DNA of 64,000 bases from Blattamonas nauphoetae (Eukaryota > Preaxostyla > Oxymonadida). The DNA is taken from positions 1 through 64,000 of the forward strand of contig JARBJD010000229.1 in the NCBI GenBank assembly GCA_033064195.1, written 5' to 3'. Positions 11,804 to 23,800 of this stretch are shown one piece after another (within the stretch, counting starts at the first letter, position 1; every line of letters starts with the position of its first letter). The position numbers and the translations under genes are program-made. The notes beneath the pieces are model-generated. The model saw only the letters and a list, made by a program, of their open reading frames with translations, was not told where the DNA came from and searched no databases.

Positions 11804-12614
11804 TGTTCATAATATTTTGATTTCCATTTCGGTCCCCACGTAATTTTAGTTTCGATTATCTGATGTTTTTGGATAATTGTTGATTATATGAGCGATGAGG
11901 GACGATCCGACTCACAAAGAAGATTTCTGGCGCGACAGACCTTCGTGATGTTTCGAGCAAGGTCGTAATGCGCATTATCTGCTTGGGTGTTTGTTATAGT
12001 TCGGCGTTCTCCTTCTATGCTGTCAAGGACTTGTTTATCCAACACAACAATAAAACAGTGTCTCTCCCACATTGTCATCCATCAAATCCTGTTCACACGT
12101 TCTGATGTCGCCACACATATATTTATCTGCTCATTTATGTCGTCAATAGTTTGATGAAGAGCAAACCACTCAGTCAAGTGATCGTCTTTTTCGATCCATC
12201 ACCAGTCCGCAGAAACGAGGTATATCGTGAGCTCCTTTCACGAACTGTTGCTATTCGATATCTTCCATGATTTTCGTGGAGCATATCCCGCTTTCATCGG
12301 ATGTACATTCATCAGTGAAGAGTCCAGTCACTGTCATAAAAGATCTTCGAAACATGACGTTAACCCTTAATTTCCATCTTCATTATCCAGTTTTCTCTGC
12401 CAGGGACAGTATTTTTTCTCTGTATTCTCCGAATGCTTCCACCATCGGCACTCTTTGTTCGTTGCTCATCTAAGTTATCAGTGCCATCTCGAGATTTCGT
12501 TCCAACAAAACTACAATCACTGTTGAAAAGGATGATAGTGTAATGTGTGGAACCCTGAACTCTCTCGGGGCGCGAGATGTTGGTGGAGAAAAAGGAAAAA
12601 CATTGGAGGTGAGA
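11804..12614. other. Gene-free interval between convergent genes
   Basis: About 0.8 kb lies between the end of the unknown plus-strand gene and the stop of the Ras gene on the minus strand. I found no exon chain, RNA gene or repeat here. It should hold both 3' UTRs. Confidence 0.5.
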
Positions 12615-13521
12615 TTAAAACAAAGAGCAAGGCCCTCTCTTCCTTTTGACTGTCGACGTCGACCGGATTTCTCGGACGAGCTGGCTGAACGAATCTGTCA
12701 CGTTTTTGCCAGTTTTGGCCGAGGTCTCGATGAAGAGGCAGTTCAGATCTTTAGCCTATAGACGAATGAAGAGAAGTATGGGAAGGGATGGAAAAGAGAT
12801 ATACAAGGTCTTTGCCTTCTTGAGACTTGACGTGATGGGCGCTTGGCTCCAGATCATCCTTATTTGCGCAGATGATGATGGGAACGTTTTTTTCCTTCTG
12901 GGTCTTGATTTGATTGTGTAGAATTTTGATTTCATCAAAGGAAGGTCTGGAGTCAACTGCATACACCAGCACGAATGCTTCACCGTCAGTTATGTACTAA
13001 TTGTTGTTTGGACGATGAGATGACGAGAGAAGGGAGAGCGAGAAATGAGAAGCTGTTTGGAGGGATGGGAAAAGGGAAACCTTATCGCGCATTCCGGTGA
13101 TGTCTTCTTGTCCGGCAGTGTCCGTGATGTCGAGATAGCATGCCGTGTTGTCGACAGTGAGTTGAGTGCGATAGACATCCTCTGACGGGGAAAGAAAGGA
13201 AGGATATGAGTGAACAATTTGTAGGAATTGTTTGAGATGAAAATGAAGAAAAGCGAACCGATAGTTGGATCATAAACAGAGACAAATTTGTTCTGATTGT
13301 GTAATCGAATTTGCGGGAGAGTTGTGGATCATAGGAGGAAGAAACGGTAGGGAAAGAATTTTTCAAGAAATAGCGGAAATACCATCGTCAATCGGATGCA
13401 TAATGAAGATTTACCAACACCTCCACCGCCAAAGATAATCTAATTCAGTGTTCCAGAAAACAGGGAGAAAAAGAAAAGAACTCGGTCAAGAAAGGAAAAT
13501 TGATACAATTTTATATTCCAT
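12615..13521 (-). CDS. Ras-family small GTPase (179 aa, six exons)
   Basis: Six exons join without a single frame error: 13521-13507, 13439-13383, 13292-13259, 13181-13081, 12996-12805 and 12755-12615. Introns are 49-90 nt and GT-AG. The protein begins MEYKIIIFGGGGVGKSSL, so G1 (GGGGVGKS) lies at about residues 9-16. It continues NKFVSVYDPTIEDVYR (switch I with its Thr), DITDTAGQE (G3), ICANKDDL (G4, NKxD) and ETSAKTGKNV (G5). It ends KRKRGPCSLF, a basic patch plus a CaaX box whose Cys should be prenylated for membrane attachment. YDPTIED and DTAGQE place it in Ras proper (Ras/Rap/Rheb) rather than Rab, Rho or Arf. The length is typical. Position 10 is Gly where Ras often has Ala; position 12 equivalent is Gly. 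It should be a GTP-controlled signalling switch; the effector is unknown. Confidence 0.95.
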
Positions 13522-13677
13522 ACTCTGATAACAAAAAAATGTCCAATATCAACCCATAAATTGGTTCTCTGGCGAGATAGGTTAGTGAACTTCGCAGTAT
13601 GGACGAATACTAAATGAAGACAAATTAAAATGTGCCGTGACTTGATGAATTCTTCAATTAAATGCTCAGACACTGGC

Positions 13678-15218
13678 TTACGCCTCTTCTCCCTCTTCGC
13701 CTTCAGCTTCACCTTCCCCTTCCTCCCCTTCGCCGTCCTCAGCTTCTTCTTCCCCTTCTTCTTCCTCAGCTTGAGCAGCCAGTTTCCGTTGCCTTTTTTC
13801 TTCTTCAATCTGCCTCTTCTCTTCTTCGAAATGCCACGCTCTCATTCCCTTTGGCCCTTCCTCAATTCCGTGTTCTTCGCCGAGGACAGCTTCTGGTTCC
13901 TCTTCCTCTTCTTCCTCAGGCGCCTCTTTAGGCTCCTCTTCTTCTTGTTCTTCTTCCTCAGACGACTTTTCGGCGAGCCTTAATTCTTTTCTTCGGAAGC
14001 ATCCCATCAATCGTAAATCCAGAGCAGCACAAAGCCATTTGTATAATATAATCCCTCCATACCCCGCCTTCACAACTTCATCTGGGTCGATGCTGGCAAT
14101 GGCACGAGCGCTCATCTTGTACCTTATTTTTCCGCTATCATCAGTATCGGTTTCTTCTGGGTGGATAAGTGCGCATTTCTTCGCAAGGTTAAAATCAATA
14201 AGTTTTTTGAGTTTTTCTGGGCTGTCCAGGTCTTTAGTTGGGCGTCCGAGCATGTGGAAGGTGCCTCGAAGAACTTGAACAAGAACCTCAGGTAAGGGCT
14301 ATATAAGATAATAACGAAGTGAATTTGTGAGAGAGAGAAAGAAGGAGAGCTATTGAACAAGAATAACGTCATACTTCCATTTTTTGCATTTCGTTGAAGT
14401 ATTGCTGGTCAGTTTTGAGAACGTCCTCAACTCTGTATTCATATGTCTTCTGCCACACAGTGAGAGGGTCAAGGGGTTCAACAACCTCGAGCGGCTGCTC
14501 CTCTTCCTCTTCAGCCTGTTCCTCGCCGGTTTTCTCTTCGCCGTCTTTCTCTTCGTCATCGGCCTTCTTGTCCTCTTCATCTTTCTCTTCGTCTTCCTCT
14601 TCCTTCTCTTCTTCATTTCCTTCCTCCTCTTCTTCGTTCTCCTCTCCTTCCTCTTCTTCACGTGCTTTCTTCTCTTCTTCTGCCTTCTGTTTGGCGAGGG
14701 CTCTTTCTTCGCGAGCCTTGACTTCAGAGAGATATGCATCCACAGCAGCAGTATTATCAGCAATTTCTTTTGCGATTACTTGAAGAAATAATTTGAAGAA
14801 TGAAAACAAACAATCATCGTTTTCTTGTTCTCGTTCCAAGTACGCCTCATAAAGAGAAACACGCTTTGAAACCAGAATTTCTTGTTCTTTGTTCTGTCTT
14901 TCTTTCCTAGCTTCTTCTGCTTGTCGAATTGCAGCCTCTCTCTTTGATTTTTGTGCTTCATATCTCTGGATTCGTTTGTCTGCTTCTTCAGCAATTAGAC
15001 GATCCTACAAAGGAAATAACGATGGTAAATAGGATAATGAAATGATTGGCTTGTATGTATACCTGTTGGACCCTCGTTTGATTCTTCACATGGTGAAGGA
15101 GGAAGAGACCGATCGCTTCTATTGGATCGGCAGGTTGGTGCAACACGGTATCAGCAATTGCGCTGCTAAGTACATCTCCGATGGTTTCTTTCAGATAATC
15201 TGAGTCTAACTCAGTCAT
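13678..15218 (-). CDS. Dpy-30-motif protein with acidic coiled coil and dynein-stalk-like domain (468 aa)
   Basis: Three exons (15218-15063, 15004-14375, 14298-13678) join in phase 0 with GT-AG introns. Residues 1-52 contain YLKETIGDVLSSAIADTVLH and DPIEAIGLFLLHHV, the Dpy-30/RIIa-like dimerisation motif. A basic coiled coil follows (RIQRYEAQKSKREAAIRQAEE), then a long Glu/Asp/Lys stretch. From about residue 262 the pattern PLPEVLVQVLRGTFHMLG, SPEKLKKLIDFN, IRYKMSARAIASIDPDEVVK and GIILYKWLCAALDLR parallels the dynein heavy-chain microtubule-binding stalk region (PPxVxxVMxAVxxLLG ... WxxAKKLL ... FxPExVxxxSxAAxxLCxWVxAM). The protein ends in another Glu-rich coil. Dpy-30 modules dock proteins in axonemes and in SET1 complexes; with the stalk-like part I favour an axonemal or cytoskeletal scaffold. 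A 33-nt in-frame segment near 14815-14783 could be a further mini-intron. Confidence 0.8.
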
Positions 15219-15428
15219 GAGCTCAGATTTTCAAACTCAACTGCTGACCCACAGTTCACACAATTCGTTGAGAAGTGGCATCTTTGTATAAAGAGTGATT
15301 CTTGAAATCGATGTTCAAGACTGACAACACCCAGTATATTCCTCATCTCAACCAATAATTTAAACACGTCTGAACGTGGAAATCTCGCTTGAAACCCATA
15401 AAGTTTGTTGATCGAACCATCTGAAGTT
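15219..15428. other. Short divergent intergenic interval
   Basis: 210 bp separate the Dpy-30 gene start (-) from the FLNW-family ATG (+). No element was recognised. Confidence 0.4.
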
Positions 15429-16508
15429 ATGAGTCATCTAAACTCTTCAACAAGTATCTCCTCTAACCAAACTCAATCTGTCCTGTGCAACGTTCGCGCT
15501 TCATTCCCTGCTGACTGTTCAGACTTCCTGAATTGGGATGGAGCACCCATCACAACAATACAAGACAAATTGGTTCTCTATCAGTCACTAATAAACACGG
15601 TGAAAAGTTGTCATGCATTTGATGATGCTTTGGAACAGAAATCACTCCAGTTACTTCAGCAAATGACACCGTCTCGACCACATGAAGTCAGGAGCATCAT
15701 CCTCGGCCTTGTTCCGTCATCACCAGACAAATCGATGATTGAATTCGTGAGATCAATCTCCCTGCTCGTTTCTTCACCTCGTCAAGCAATCATCAAATCA
15801 GCAATAACGATGCTAAACACCCTGCTCAAATGGTGTCCAATTGACATTCGATTAAACCTAATCAAGGCCGATCTCATCCCCCTCCTCATCGCCCATCTCA
15901 ATCCACTGTCTCTCTCATTCGCAGAAGTGTCATGTATTCACAGTTTTCTCATCGAGACCCTCTACAGATTTGTCTGGATGGCAACACCAGATGGCTTTGT
16001 CGCTCTTGAGTTTGATTATAATGGCATTGAACCACAAGTGATTCATGGCCTCATTTTGAAACACGTTTTGATGCCATCTGAAACTTTTATTGTCCATCTG
16101 TGCGCAAATCGCTACAACATCATCGATGAGAACCAGTCCAAGTTTTTTCTGTTTCTTCTCTCAGATCTCATCGGAACCTATCCACTATATCCTCCCACAA
16201 GGGATTTTATGACGAAAATACCACTATTTCTCACCATTATGAGCAGCCTGACGTTTTTCGAGCGTGGGTCTTCAATATATGACTTTTTGGAAGCAATTCT
16301 CCTTTCTCAGCGAGGATGGGAAGATGGTGATGAAGCCGTTCAACTGTCAGTTCAAGGATTGTTCCGATCTCTGAGAACGGAAGGGTTCTCCGATGTGATC
16401 GAACAATGGCATCCAGGTCAACAAGACGACATGTGGGGAGACCTTCTCGCTAAACAGTCGATCTGGATGAACAACTCACTGGGACTAAACCTTCCAGAAC
16501 CAACGTAG
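15429..16508 (+). CDS. FLNW-family HEAT/ARM-like protein, dispersed member (359 aa)
   Basis: Single exon. I start at the ATG at 15429 (MSHLNSSTSISS); the upstream in-frame codon is not ATG. Family signatures are DCSDFLNWDG near residue 45, VLYQSLINTVKSC, FVRSISLLVSSPRQAIIKSA, LIKADLIPLLIAHLNPLSLS, FIVHLCANRYNIIDENQSK, LRTEGFSDVIE and the terminal NNSLGLNLPEP. It is predicted all-helical, with no signal peptide or membrane helix. The same protein family occupies 52-64 kb in tandem, about 36 kb away and on the other strand. This copy is the most diverged and lacks the G-rich minisatellite and spacer that go with the array members. Function is unknown; I infer an armadillo-type binding scaffold. 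Confidence 0.8.
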   Translation: MSHLNSSTSISSNQTQSVLCNVRASFPADCSDFLNWDGAPITTIQDKLVLYQSLINTVKSCHAFDDALEQKSLQLLQQMTPSRPHEVRSIILGLVPSSPDKSMIEFVRSISLLVSSPRQAIIKSAITMLNTLLKWCPIDIRLNLIKADLIPLLIAHLNPLSLSFAEVSCIHSFLIETLYRFVWMATPDGFVALEFDYNGIEPQVIHGLILKHVLMPSETFIVHLCANRYNIIDENQSKFFLFLLSDLIGTYPLYPPTRDFMTKIPLFLTIMSSLTFFERGSSIYDFLEAILLSQRGWEDGDEAVQLSVQGLFRSLRTEGFSDVIEQWHPGQQDDMWGDLLAKQSIWMNNSLGLNLPEPT

Positions 16509-16983
16509 ACGTCATCACAACCATCAACGTTCAATGTACAGTATCATATTCCTGATCGGACTCTCTCTCAGGAAGACCTTAGAATTTGGACTTGGTGAGG
16601 CCGCAATTGTTGGCGCGGGATTTCTCTTCGGCATTTTTGGTGGCACAATCAGGAGCAGTTTTTTTGGAGGACGGGATTCAAGAAAGCAGTAAGAATGTGA
16701 TTTCCTGAATATGGACGAGATTTTCACAGATTTTCCATTTCACAAACTCTGTGTTTTGTGAACAAACTTCCGAATTCTCCTGGCTTTGCTTCTGGGTTTC
16801 ACTCGTGCTTGTTGAAGGCGGTGTTGTCGAGATGGGGATGTCAATTCGAGTAGGAAGCACTATTGAGTGCGAAAATATTGGTCTAGCCATCTCAGGCGAT
16901 GGACGGTGGGGATCGCCCATAAGCAACAACTGAGTCAATTCAGTATTTTCTGACTCGATCAAACCCTTACCTCTAGTGTTCAA

Positions 16984-18130
16984 ATGTCCGACGGTGTAGA
17001 ACCACGTAGTCTTGACGATATCATCAAGGAGCAGAACAAAAAGAAGCGTCACGTGTGTTAAATTCCGTTCATCATCGCAACTACTTTATCTCATCGAAAT
17101 CCATCACAATCTCTTTCAACAGCCACGCCAGAACCGTCAAAAGAAGGAACCAGGTCAAGCTCGCCGTCAACAAGCTAATCAACAACGTCGTCAGGTTCTT
17201 CAACAAAAGCGCCAGCCCAACAAGAATCCACAAAAACAAGTTCGCCAACCTCGAATGCAGCAGAGGGCTGTTGGAATGAGAGGACAATTTAACAGGCCAC
17301 AATTCATTCGGTATGAAAATACTCATTTTTGGGGTACACTGCCACTTAACGTGCCATTTCTCAACACACGACACCACGCTTTTCTGTCTCTTGAAATTCT
17401 TCCACATTATCATTTTGATCATCACAATTTCTCTTCATTTCCTCTTTTTCTTGCATAATCACATTTTCCTCCTTCTTTAAGTCCAATGGCAATGCCAACA
17501 CAAATGATGCAACAACCACGAATCGTCGTTGTTCCAATTGTCGCAGGCGGTCAAAACCAACATCAACGCCAAAACAGACCTATTTTGACTGTGTATGGTT
17601 TTAATCTCACTTCTAGCATCCTATGCTCCTCATTTGATGTCTCACATCTTGTCGATTGGATCATTTTTTCTTCGCTGATATGAACAATATTAATCCCGAT
17701 TCATCGCTATTTCTTTTCTTTTTAACATAGCCAACAACGCCGTCAACTTCGTTCAGAATTGAACAACATCGTTCGCCAACAACAGCCATCAATGCCCCGC
17801 CCCATCAATTATCTTCCCGCTGCTGTTCCGATGCGCCCAGCGCCTTTCGGATATGGCGGACAACAATTCAGATATCAACGCATGTACAGAAGAAACGAAG
17901 TTACCCCAGTCTTCTTCCAACAAAGAACACCAGGCGTTCAAGGAGGCCTGCGAGGAAGAAGGCGGACGTTCGGTGAAAATGGTCAAGCTGGTCGTGGAAG
18001 GAGACAGCAATGGAATGGACAAGTTTGTATTCTTTCTTTTCTCTTATTAACACTGTCAACCGCCTTCTTTTCTCTCTCCGTCCATTCTCGGTGATTCTTC
18101 TTGTAGCGTGGTGGATATCGACAGTTCTAA
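16984..18130 (+). CDS. mRNA-export adaptor-like protein with UAP56-binding motif (227 aa)
   Basis: Five exons (16984-17052, 17123-17310, 17482-17592, 17731-18022, 18107-18130) join in consistent phase. The N-terminus is MSDGVEPRSLDDIIKEQNKK. The SLDDIIK core is the UAP56-binding motif found in ALY/REF, UIF (FYTTD1) and related export adaptors, which tethers them to the DEAD-box helicase UAP56/Sub2. The rest is Arg/Gln-rich and low in complexity (QQRRQVLQQKRQ, GGLRGRRRTFGENGQAGRGR), ending RGGYRQF, as expected for an unstructured RNA-binding region. I see no RRM, so the layout resembles UIF/FYTTD1 more than ALY. It should be nuclear and act in mRNP packaging and export. The final exon is only 24 nt. 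Confidence 0.8.
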
Positions 18131-18479
18131 CTGTAAACATTTGGGACTAACTCTCAGTCATTCACAAGTTGTTCGTTCTTACTCCACCTCACTGTTTCAA
18201 TTATTTCAACTGTTTGCGTCATTCCGGTGAGGACACGGTTTTCCAATCTGGATGATGGATTATGGAAGCTCTTGATAATCCTTCTCTTTTCTAATATGAG
18301 ATCTGAACAGGGCATCTTGATCGAGCCAAAAGAAAACATTCGAGCATTCTCCACATCATTTTCGACGACTATCCATATTTAACCCCGATCACAACATCTC
18401 TCCATCTTTCCACTTTCCAGATCAACCCTTCTTCTCGAACCGTCAACACTGGACGCAGAAACGATAAAGACAAGTGAAA

Positions 18480-20688
18480 ATGACTAGATGTGCAAAGACC
18501 GTTCTTGAAAATCTCCACAAATATCCCCTGCTTGTGTGGCATGATCCTAAAGTCTTGAAAGATTCTGAATACTCTCTGTTTGAACAGCAAAACATCAAAA
18601 CATTATCATCCCTTATTACTTCGAAATGTGAAGTTGAAGAGGTAATTGAATGGAAAGTCTGCCATCTCTTTCTTGTTTATCATCGGATTCGTTGCTTCGG
18701 ATTATCTTTTCCCACTTTTGTGTTGTTTCAGGATTTGATGGAATGGTTTGTGTGTTCTGTGATTGGCCTTGAGTCAAAACTTTCGTGGTGCGGTGACTTG
18801 TTTCACTTCGATTGGGATGATGTTGTGGTGGATGGATTTGGAACAGCTCGCATTAGTTTGTCTCTTCATTCTCCCTTTCTTCAATTTCAGATTTGTTCAC
18901 CCCACTTTCCCGTTCATCTCCTCAAAATTTACCGCAATCATTCTCAACTACCATTTCCAGCCTCTCCCAGCTCTTTCTTGTCTCGATCGAGCAACTTTCC
19001 ATGTCAGACTGCCTCTCCGAACGCCTGGACGAACATTTTCAAGCCATTCTAATTCCCTCACTCCTCTTCCGTCTCATCAATCATCTCATCAACACGGGTC
19101 ATGTGGTCCCAACATGTGCCTCATCTGTTCTCGAAGGTCTTGTTTATCGAGCCGTTTCGTCCCATCATTCTTCCCTTAACGCTCCCAGTTTCTTCGATGC
19201 TGTATTGTGGATTGTCACGCACGCTTACATCATTGTTCAAGTCATGGAAAACCAGGGACTCGTCGACCACAAAGTTCGGCTGACAGACATTCCGTTCAAC
19301 GTTCATTCACCACAATTCACAGAATTCAGAAAATTGCTTGATCCTGAGCTTGTTGAGATCAGAAAACAGTACACTCCGGATTTATTTGAAGAGGCAAGAC
19401 AGATTTCATCGTGGATGGAGTTTTTGCAGGCAGTTGCATCAGGGGAAGTGATTCTGGTGTGATCTCTCCATCTTCTCAGTTTCTCCACATTCTTCAGACT
19501 GATTCATCGTTCCTCAAACAACCCATCTTCAAACCAACCCTACACTCGCTCGAAGCAAAGTTCCAACCAGTGGCTTCGTCACTGGATCGGTTAGTTGGAA
19601 CAACGACGTCGTCTTCCCGTTCATCTCGCTCTTCACCTCACACCTCTCTCAAAGGACACTTCAAACGAGAGTCTCTCAAACTGTTAAACATCCTCTACTC
19701 TCTCCTCACCTCTCCTCTCTCTCCCTCTCTCCCCAAACCGACTCAAACACGCTACTCCAACCGATTTCTCACACTCGTCCAACTCGATGACGCCGATCCA
19801 GCCGAGAAATTCAGACCTAACATATTCGACGAAGACGACGATGAGATTCTTATTCGTTCACTCGTTCGCTGTCGATCGGTCTGTGATATCGTTGGTGCTG
19901 ACGACTGCATTCGCGACGTTCCTAAATTCTTTGATCGAATTGTCTCTCTTCTCGGCAGTTCCAACTCTCTCGTCCGCCTTGCTGCACTGTCACTCTTCTG
20001 TCGTATCGAAGATTTGCCCTGTGACTTCTCTCGATTGCCTTGCCTGCGGAATCGACTCAATCTCACCTTTCACGATGGATGGCCAGAGGAACAGTTCGTC
20101 TTAATTCGGATTTCAACCAAATGGATCAAAACAACAATTGCTGGTTCGTCACTTGAACCATTCCCTTTTGCTTTCTTTGATTGGGATGGGCTTGCTAGAG
20201 CAGACTTGAGTGAAAAACGTCCATTTCTCGCGTCAATCGTTCTGATAATGTCCCTCCAGTTTTGTTCGATTGAAGATGTGACTGGGATTGTTGCCCCAAC
20301 TCGCGTCATCCTTTCATTCGAGCGACAACAGCATGCTGTTTTTCGAATCAAGTCTGATTTTGATAACATCGCCATTATTAACCTCAGCGATGACTTCGTT
20401 CTAGCAATCATTTTGTACTCGCTGTTGATGTCACTTCTCTTTAAATGTGACTCCCTACAATTCTCACACCCTTCCTCACAACACATCCTGATTTCGAGGA
20501 TCGCTCGCTTCTTATCTGTGTTGCCAATAATCTCCTCTTTCTCTGTCTCACCTCACTCAATCGACACAAGCCACAACAGCCTCCTCTCGACGTCGTCTTC
20601 GAACGGACACTCAGAATACACCCTCTTGGTTTCTTCATCCAGTCCAATTTGTCTTATAACACAATGTTACCCTCTCCCCTCGACCTGA
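18480..20688 (+). CDS. Unknown helical-repeat-like protein (683 aa, four exons)
   Basis: Exons 18480-18641, 18732-18855, 18891-19447 and 19480-20688 join in phase. Introns 2 and 3 are only 35 and 32 nt. The protein starts MTRCAKTVLENLHKYPLL and is rich in Leu, Ser and Phe. Segments such as FFDRIVSLLGSSNSLVRLAALS and FDAVLWIVTHAYIIVQVM suggest HEAT/ARM-like helices. A Ser/Pro/Thr-rich linker lies around residues 330-360 and an acidic patch (FDEDDDEIL) near 410. I do not recognise a catalytic motif or a named family. It sits 350 bp after the export-adaptor gene on the same strand. The last exon could be further spliced near its Ser-rich 3' end. Confidence 0.6.
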
Positions 20689-20837
20689 CTCCCATCTGGA
20701 GACCGACAAACAGAATGAAACACCCCAGCCGAGTTCAATGTGATGCTCACTGAGCCAGTGATTGCAGGAACTCCCTCCTCACACTTCCACTGCATTCGTC
20801 AATCTCCCTCTACGTTCCACCTCTTCCCCAAAGAAAT
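20689..20837. other. Interval before the segmental duplication
   Basis: No gene or repeat was recognised between the unknown plus-strand gene and the start of sequence shared with 26.8 kb. Confidence 0.4.
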
Positions 20838-23800
20838 GATAATTGTGGTTTGGGCAGTTGTTTCTCACACTTTGAACCAAAAGGATTGATGAAAGAGTGT
20901 AAGTTGGAAGTGGAGAAAAGACGAGAATTCTTCTGACTTGGCACAATCACGAGAAGAATGATTGTGAGAAACGAAAAGGAAACTATCGACAGAAATAGAT
21001 CAAGAAAAACGAAAAAAGTTGGTGATATGAGGAACGAAAACGAAATTGAGAGAGTTGAGACTGAAGAAATCAAGACAATTGAAAAAATGGATTGCGAATT
21101 TCATCTTTTACTCTGACACATTGATAACTGGTTCACCTTCCCTTTCAGTGTCAGGTTGATCAGAAACAGCTTCCTTCATCTCAGTCGTTGTGGTGTCGTC
21201 TGCATTTTCGATCGCGTCTTCTTTCTTTTCAGCTGGTTTCTTCGAGCGACATCTCCAAATCAGAATCAGAGCAACAATGACAGCTGCAATCACAACAACC
21301 ACAACAATGATCACAGGAATGAGCCACACCATGCTTCGGGGTTTGCCTTGCAGCACAAGATGTTCAGTTCCAATCGAGCTGTTCCCGTTGAGAAGGCGGA
21401 CTTTCCATTCTGCTTTCTTCGAAAGATTGGCAACATCGTTTGGTGTGACGATGAACTCAATTCTCGTTTCATTGAACAACGATGCCGTGTCTGTGTCAAC
21501 ATCCAGAACTGATGACTCTTCCGAGCTCTCGTCCTCCGAATCTGTGTACACTTCGACTTTCAGTCCGCATGGAAGGAACCCACTTCCAACCAGTTCCAGT
21601 TCGAAAGTTCCTGTTTTCTTGTCATGAGTGATCTTCGACTTGGAGATGTCCAGAGATGGATTGGACAGTGTCGTCGCTGTTCCCGACACGGAGCATCCCT
21701 CGCTCGAGATTCCGAATCCGGGCAAGTCATGGTTTCCACCATCTTTCGTCTGACCTCCAACTTCCAGCTTCCCATTTTCACTGCACATCACGTTTCGACG
21801 GGCGGATGGGAAATCGTTGTTGGCTGGTCCATTCGATTGGAACGAAACTTCTTTCAGCGTCAATTTCCCTCGTTTTTGAATGATCGCTCCCTGGGCGAGG
21901 TTGGTCAGAGTGCACGATTTCAGATTTGTTGTCGAGTTCACAAGTTCAATCATTCCTGTCGTCCACGAACACAGATCGCTGTCTGCGTTACCAATCGCCG
22001 AGTTCGCAGTGGAAGCTGGTTTGTACGAGATGACTCCATTGCTGAACTCGAAGGATCCTGATGTCACACGAACAAGCTTCAGGTTGAGTGACGATGAGTG
22101 AATCAGAGCATCCACGTCTGCCAACGTCAGCGAAGCTTTCGACACAGAAAGCACAACCAGTGGATTTGACGAGAAAGTTGAAGGCACTATCAGCGATGGA
22201 CGGGTTTGGCCTCCCCTCGTCACAACCATTTCACTTTGGTCCGAAATTGAAAAAGTTTTGGACAGTGTGTCAGAAACCATAAGATTCAGCTCGATCGACT
22301 TCAATCTCAACTTCGTCACTGTGTCCAGCGCAGCATCCATCGATCCACAACTGTTCTCCTCTCCTTGACACTTCCCATCTCCTCCCTCTGCCTTGTTCAC
22401 TTCGATCACTAATTGTGTTTCGGAGGGTGGAAAAACAATCGGGAATCCAACTGACTCCAACCTCACTTCCTTGTCATCGAATGTGATCTTCTCCACTGTG
22501 TACGACTCTCCGAATGCGAATCGTGTGTCTGTTCCACCTGGTCCAATTGACACAGACGTCGACGTCTGACTTTCCGACCCTTCTTCAAAGTCTTCGAACG
22601 AGACAGTCAGAGTGAGACTTGGACTCTCTTCGAAGTGGATTGTGTAGTCACCAGCTGACAACTGACGTCCTTCGAGTGAGAGCACCATCTCGCCGATCGT
22701 TCCTGGTCTGCCGAGGATTGTGCGGACACGTGGGGCATCAAAAGTGAAGATTGATGGTGGAGGAGAAGGGATGTCGAGAGGAGTGGTCGAGATGGATGCA
22801 GCGATGAGCGAATACGTGCACGAAGACTGCAGTCTTTCAAGATCGTCGAATGACATAACTTCGCTGATTCCAGTAGTGGAGGCATCGGGAAAGTCGACAA
22901 CGACAACACGAAATGTGGCAGGCGGAGATGAGCTTTCATCGATAGGAGTGTATGTGTCAGAGTTGTCGAGCAGCAGCAGCATCGTCCCTTCCACAGCAGC
23001 TGCTGTCGTCACTTTGATTCTCCCTTGAGTTCTGGAGCCAGAGAATACGATTTCGAGATTTGTGATTGTTGTCGCAGTTCCAAACTGTGCGATGATCCCT
23101 GTTTGGATCTCTTCACCAACGAAATACACACTTGTGCTGGGTTTGTCGGTATGGCAGTCAGAAACAAGCGTGAGCATCTCAGACGGAGTATTCCCTTTGT
23201 TAGAATAGAGATACAAATCACAGCCAAGTGGCGCTGAATTGCGTATGAACTGGATTGATGACAGTGTTAGCCCTGAGTCTCGAAGGCCAAGAGCTCCTCC
23301 ACGTCCATCTTCATCGCTGGCTGCACAGTCCATGAACACACAATCGCTGATTGTGACTGTGTTCACATCATAGCCATAAATACATCCACCACACGAGGAG
23401 GCCTTTGTGGTTTTCATGTCGTTGAAGATGCACTTCTCGATGCTGAGTACAACTGAAGTGTCATAATATAGGGCACCTCCATTATCATTTCCGCTACAGT
23501 TCACAAACGAGCAGAGAAAGATGATGATCCATGATTTTGGACAGAGGCTTTGCTCCTTGTGATGAAATTGTCAAAAGAATGAGCCACATAACGTTGATCA
23601 TTCTGAGATGAGTGATTGATTTATTTGAGAAATCAAACCCATTTTTTAAAAATGTCGAACTTAAATTGAATTTGCCTCACTCAATTTCGCATAGAACAGT
23701 TCGATGCCGTCAGATAGTATTGATGAAAATTGAGTAGTCTTCTGTGAGTTAAATAAATCCCTGAAGTCTGTCTCCTTATCGGATGACAATCCAGAAAAGG

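Noticed and set aside
13630-14791. Long plus-strand Leu/Phe/Ser-rich frames opposite the Dpy-30 gene
   Set aside because: They are antisense shadows of the Glu/Lys-rich coiled coils; the minus strand has joined exons with recognised motifs.
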